24,718 bases of DNA from the NCBI GenBank assembly GCA_007118075.1, contig SKSH01000009.1, positions 1 to 24,718 of the forward strand. Direction: 5' to 3'. The DNA is from Halobacteriales archaeon (GTDB lineage: Archaea > Halobacteriota > Halobacteria > Halobacteriales > SKSH01). Made by a program: the position numbers and the translations under genes. The first letter of the stretch is position 1, and each line of letters starts with the position of its first letter. Shown here piece after piece: positions 21,775 through 24,718 of this stretch. The notes beneath the pieces were generated by a model, which had not been told where the DNA came from, did not search any database, and saw only the letters and a program-made list of their open reading frames with translations.

Positions 21775-21981
21775 ATGTCAACCACCATCGCAACCCCAGA
21801 CCTCGATCAATCGTGTGCCTACTGTCGGTCGCTCATCTTCGAGCACGATCCAGTCTGTCTACGAGATTGCACCGACGATTGCCAATCGGCCACCTACTTC
21901 TGCAACCACGCCTGCCTCGTCGCCTACATCGACGCCAACGACCTCACCGTCGGCGAAGCCTGTGAATGGTCACCCGAGTGA
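21775..21981 (+). CDS. Small Cys-rich probable zinc-finger protein
   Basis: Protein of 68 residues with eight cysteines (14, 17, 28, 32, 36, 43, 47, 63). The CAYC pair (14-17) and YFCNHACLVAYI (43 and 47) have the spacing of TRASH/treble-clef-like zinc fingers, in which a CxxC knuckle pairs with a C-x3-C helix start. Between them lies an extra C28-x3-C32-x3-C36 run that could hold a second metal. I do not recognise a named family; haloarchaea encode many such small zinc-finger proteins of unknown role. It looks like a real gene: it has a BRE/TATA-like promoter at leaderless spacing, and conserved-type cysteine patterning. It is divergent from rqcH-pelota and convergent with elp3, whose stop lies 42 bases away. 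Confidence 0.8.
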   Translation: MSTTIATPDLDQSCAYCRSLIFEHDPVCLRDCTDDCQSATYFCNHACLVAYIDANDLTVGEACEWSPE

Positions 21982-22023
21982 CCTAACGCAGTATTGGTTG
22001 AGAAGTCGATCAATTCAGACAAA

Positions 22024-23679
22024 TCAATCGAGTCCGATGGACACGTACGGTCCATCGTTTCGATAGCCGAGCTTCTCGCGGTAGTACTCCCTGGCACCGA
22101 TACCGCTGATAATCGCGAGCTTCTCGTACCCACCACGTCGAGCGATCGCTTCGGCCCGGCCGACCAATCCCTGGCCGATCCCCCGGTGTTGCCACGTATC
22201 ATCGCGCTCACCGAGTGGCACCTCGCTGCCGTAGACGTGTAGCTCGCGGATGACGGCAGCCTCCTCGAGCTCGGACCGATGTGGATCTCCGGGGAAGCGC
22301 AGGCGACAAAATCCGATCAGGGCATCGCTCGAGGGGTCCTCCACACTGATGAAGTGCTCGGTCCCCCCAACGGCATCGTAGGTCCGAACGCGTTCTTCAA
22401 GGGCTGAATGATCGATGGGTCCATCCTGCATCCCTGCTTCACGACAGCGGATGCAACGACAGCGTTCACCTCGCTCATGAAGCCGTGCTTGGGCCAGCTG
22501 TCTGAGGTTCGATTTCTGCACCCCGGCGGCAATCAGGTCGGCCGGGATGTCTCGTTGCACCCGCTGGATACGGGTATACGGTGGCACCATAGGCTTGATA
22601 TCGGCGACCAGCTCGGCCGCTGAATCGGCATCAAGCGGTTCGAACTCACCTCGGTGCCACCAGTCGTAGATGACCGTCCCAGGGACGACCAAGGTCGGAT
22701 AGATCTTGAGGTAATCCGGCCGCCATGACGGCTGATCGAACAACCGTCTGAAGTCAGCTCGAGCCATCTCGTCGGTCATCCCTGGTTGACCTGGCATCAT
22801 GTGAAAACCGACTTTGAACCCGGCATCGCGGAGTCGCTGATTTGCGAGGACCGATGCGTCGGTACCATGGCCACGGTTCTGCTCGCGGTTGATCCGTTCG
22901 AACGTGGTCTGTACCCCGAGTTCGACCTTCGTCCCTCCCAGGCGAAGCATCCGATCGATCTGTTCTTGCCCACACCAATCGGGCTTGGTCTCGAAGGTGG
23001 TGGCCACGTTGCGGACGGTGGCGGTCTCGTTCGTCGAGATGACGTCTTCGAGGTAGGAAAAGCCGGTAGGTGGTTCGATCTCGAGTGCCAACTCCGGTGT
23101 CGGTGGATCGCCCTGATCAAAGTCGTTCATCGCCTGTAGCGCCCGTTTGACGAACCACTCCTGGTAATCGTGGCTGCGAGCAGGAAGCGTCCCGCCCATG
23201 AGGATCAACTCTGCCTTGTCGGTCGGATGACCGATATATCGAAGCTGTGCCAAACGAAGAGTCACCTGCCGATAGGGATCGTAATCGGTCTGTTGCCCTC
23301 TGGCTGCAGCCGGTTCCTTCCCCGTGTAGCTCTGGGCACTGGAAAACTCCGAATCGGGACCACCCGGACAGTACAGACACCGGCCATGCGGACATCGGTG
23401 TGGGCTGGTCATCACCGCGATCGGTGAGACACCTGATGCGGTTCTAACCGGTTTCCGCCGCAGCACGGGTTCGGCCGTCTCACGTTCGTCCGGCGTGGCA
23501 TGCTGGAGGATATCGCCATTACCCGGCACTTCGATGCCGCCCGCCTCACGACAGAGCTGTCGCTTTCTCGCCTCAAGGCCATCTCGGCCGAGCTCGCCAT
23601 CGAGGATCTCCTCGAGGAGGGCTCGACAGACAGCATCGTAGGTATCGTCAGCTTCAGACGACAGCTCCTTCGTGCCCAT
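22024..23679 (-). CDS. elp3: Elp3-type tRNA U34 acetyltransferase (radical SAM + GNAT)
   Basis: Single-subunit archaeal Elp3 of 551 residues, which builds the carboxymethyl-type modification on wobble uridine of tRNA. The radical SAM cluster motif is C96-x4-C101-x2-C104 (RCPHGRCLYCPGG). LILMGGTLPAR and LEIEPPT belong to the same domain, and VELGVQTTFERI to the later barrel strands. A Cys cluster around RCRCIRC (about 405-411) is the zinc site linking to the C-terminal GNAT domain. That domain runs from about 425 to 551 with AAVIRELHVYG, HRGIGQGLVGRAE and AREYYREKLGY. The start gives the usual archaeal N-terminus. It lies 45 bases after the RecJ-like gene on the same strand; a CCTTTTCGG box about 30 nt upstream is a weak promoter candidate. 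Confidence 0.96.
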   Translation of the reverse strand: MGTKELSSEADDTYDAVCRALLEEILDGELGRDGLEARKRQLCREAGGIEVPGNGDILQHATPDERETAEPVLRRKPVRTASGVSPIAVMTSPHRCPHGRCLYCPGGPDSEFSSAQSYTGKEPAAARGQQTDYDPYRQVTLRLAQLRYIGHPTDKAELILMGGTLPARSHDYQEWFVKRALQAMNDFDQGDPPTPELALEIEPPTGFSYLEDVISTNETATVRNVATTFETKPDWCGQEQIDRMLRLGGTKVELGVQTTFERINREQNRGHGTDASVLANQRLRDAGFKVGFHMMPGQPGMTDEMARADFRRLFDQPSWRPDYLKIYPTLVVPGTVIYDWWHRGEFEPLDADSAAELVADIKPMVPPYTRIQRVQRDIPADLIAAGVQKSNLRQLAQARLHERGERCRCIRCREAGMQDGPIDHSALEERVRTYDAVGGTEHFISVEDPSSDALIGFCRLRFPGDPHRSELEEAAVIRELHVYGSEVPLGERDDTWQHRGIGQGLVGRAEAIARRGGYEKLAIISGIGAREYYREKLGYRNDGPYVSIGLD

Positions 23680-23724
23680 TCGTATTCGGTTATCGAGCAG
23701 TGAGGCCGAAAAGGATGTCGCCCA

Positions 23725-24718
23725 TCAGACGGCCGTCTCGACAGCACCTGATATCGACTGTAACACCGCGTCGCGGCGGCCTGAGAGGAATCGGATGCGA
23801 CCATCGTCACCGCCATGATGAGTTACGCCAGCATCCTCGAGCTGATTCGCCAGCTCATGAGCGATCGGCCCGATATCATCCACCGCTCCGACCACCTCAA
23901 GGTGATCGTGTGCGACACCGATCGCGATGTCAGCATCGAACTCGCCGCTGTCGAGTAAGCCCTTGAGTAAGATCCGAAGGGGTGGGAATTCGAATCGCTG
24001 ACCGAACGTCTCCGCATCGAGCAAGACGAACTCTATCCCATCGACCGATTCGACCGTGGCGTTGTGGCTGGCGACCCCGACAGCTCGTTCGAGCTTGGTG
24101 AGGAAGCGATCACTGATCGGCTCGACCTCACCGGCCACTCGCTCGAAGAGGATCCGCCTGATGAGCGCCCGCTTGTCACCCCATGGCTGGTAGTAGGCCT
24201 CGAGGGTGATCGCTTGGTGCATCGTCCTGACATCGTCATCATCGAACGGACTCTTCTCAAGGAGCAGTGAGGCAGATTCCGGGCGATCTTCGCCGGTGAC
24301 GACGGCCGGGAGGTGCCGGAGCTCATCGCGGAGTTCCTCGGCCACGAGGCCAGCGATGTTGATCGCGACCGACGTGGTCGATGGAATCGGGTAGGTACCC
24401 TCGCCGCACCATGGATTGATGAGCGAGCTCACCTGCTCGAGGAGGGCAGGTTCTGGGTTACTCGTGTCGATGATCGTGTGTTCGATATCGTATGCATCGA
24501 ACAGGTCGAACGCCGGAGTCGCTTCGACGGTCGAGCCAAGCCCGACAATGAGCGCAAGCGGCTCGGTCGTCGGGTCTAGCTGGGCGATATCCTTGGTCGC
24601 CTGTGGGAGGCCGTACTCATCGGCCTGGATGGGGAATCGCCTGACCAGCGACCGACTGGTCGATGGATCAACTCGATCGGTCAAGACGGCTTCTACAGCC
24701 CGCTCGATCGCAGCGGCA
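23725..24718 (-). CDS. Probable DHH/RecJ-like phosphoesterase, C-terminal part (5' end outside window)
   Basis: The minus-strand frame is open from the window edge to a stop at 23725, about 331 residues. A TTG at 24684 is in frame, but the codons upstream of it to base 24718 continue an alpha-helical sequence (AAAIERAVEAV), so the true start is outside the window. The visible part resembles the C-terminal region of haloarchaeal DHH-type proteins. It has RRFPIQADEYGLP, LALIVGLGSTVEATPAFD, a TTSVAINIAGLV helix, HLPAVVTGED, TLEAYYQPWGDKRALI and a final THHGGDDGRIRFLSGRRDAV that looks like a divergent DHHA1 Gly-rich loop. The catalytic DHH motifs would be in the missing N-terminus, so the call rests on recalled family resemblance. 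Confidence 0.55.
   Translation of the reverse strand, partial: AAAIERAVEAVLTDRVDPSTSRSLVRRFPIQADEYGLPQATKDIAQLDPTTEPLALIVGLGSTVEATPAFDLFDAYDIEHTIIDTSNPEPALLEQVSSLINPWCGEGTYPIPSTTSVAINIAGLVAEELRDELRHLPAVVTGEDRPESASLLLEKSPFDDDDVRTMHQAITLEAYYQPWGDKRALIRRILFERVAGEVEPISDRFLTKLERAVGVASHNATVESVDGIEFVLLDAETFGQRFEFPPLRILLKGLLDSGEFDADIAIGVAHDHLEVVGAVDDIGPIAHELANQLEDAGVTHHGGDDGRIRFLSGRRDAVLQSISGAVETAV

Noticed and set aside
1..24718. CRISPR array, insertion sequence, integrase, toxin-antitoxin or defence genes
   Set aside because: No regularly spaced repeats, transposase-like proteins or paired small genes were seen; gaps are short and the genes are core functions.

Overview
The window reads as a chromosomal segment of a haloarchaeon (class Halobacteria). 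The evidence is acidic proteins rich in Asp/Glu throughout, archaeal or eukaryote-like information genes (pelota, RqcH/NEMF, Elp3, MBF1, RtcB, AK6-type adenylate kinase, eIF2B-like protein), short archaeal triosephosphate isomerase, scarcity of CTAG tetramers, and BRE/TATA-like elements about 25-30 nt upstream of many start codons, as expected for leaderless transcripts. I cannot name the genus. No rRNA, tRNA, CRISPR array, insertion sequence, integrase or phage gene was seen, so the region looks like ordinary core chromosome. No gene-free stretch exceeds 300 bases.

Layout. 1-1220 (-): C-terminally truncated MFS transporter, divergent from a GT87-type membrane glycosyltransferase (1403-2731, +). 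Next comes a minus-strand block: tpiA, MBF1, then the tight operon hisC-adk(AK6)-CDP-alcohol phosphatidyltransferase, transcribed from 6096 down to 3942. Then, also minus, an eIF2B-fold paralogue, a cyclase-family hydrolase and rtcB (6140-9292), divergent from purM (9380-10363, +). A GNAT acetyltransferase, ppsA and an Lhr-type helicase follow on minus (10500-16247). A plus-strand cluster holds a DsbA/FrnE-like oxidoreductase, a redoxin and an RNase Z-like metallo-hydrolase (16385-18421). Pelota and RqcH (18418-21603, -) form a ribosome-rescue pair. They are divergent from a 68-residue Cys-rich protein (21775-21981, +). Elp3 (22024-23679, -) and the C-terminal part of a probable DHH/RecJ-like protein (23725-window end, -) close the window.

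How the genes relate. Two themes stand out. One is RNA and translation quality control: RtcB, an eIF2B-like paralogue, an RNase Z-like hydrolase, pelota, RqcH and Elp3 lie within about 17 kb, though not as one operon. The other is central metabolism: tpiA and ppsA (gluconeogenesis/glycolysis), hisC and purM (histidine and purine synthesis), and a lipid head-group transferase. Points most worth a second look are the eIF2B-like protein without the ribose-1,5-bisphosphate isomerase catalytic residues, the neighbouring cyclase with an altered metal motif, the small Cys-rich protein beside rqcH, the structured RNA candidates flanking ppsA and purM, and the CTAG that provides stop codons on both strands. 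I did not find a clear, wholly new multi-gene system.
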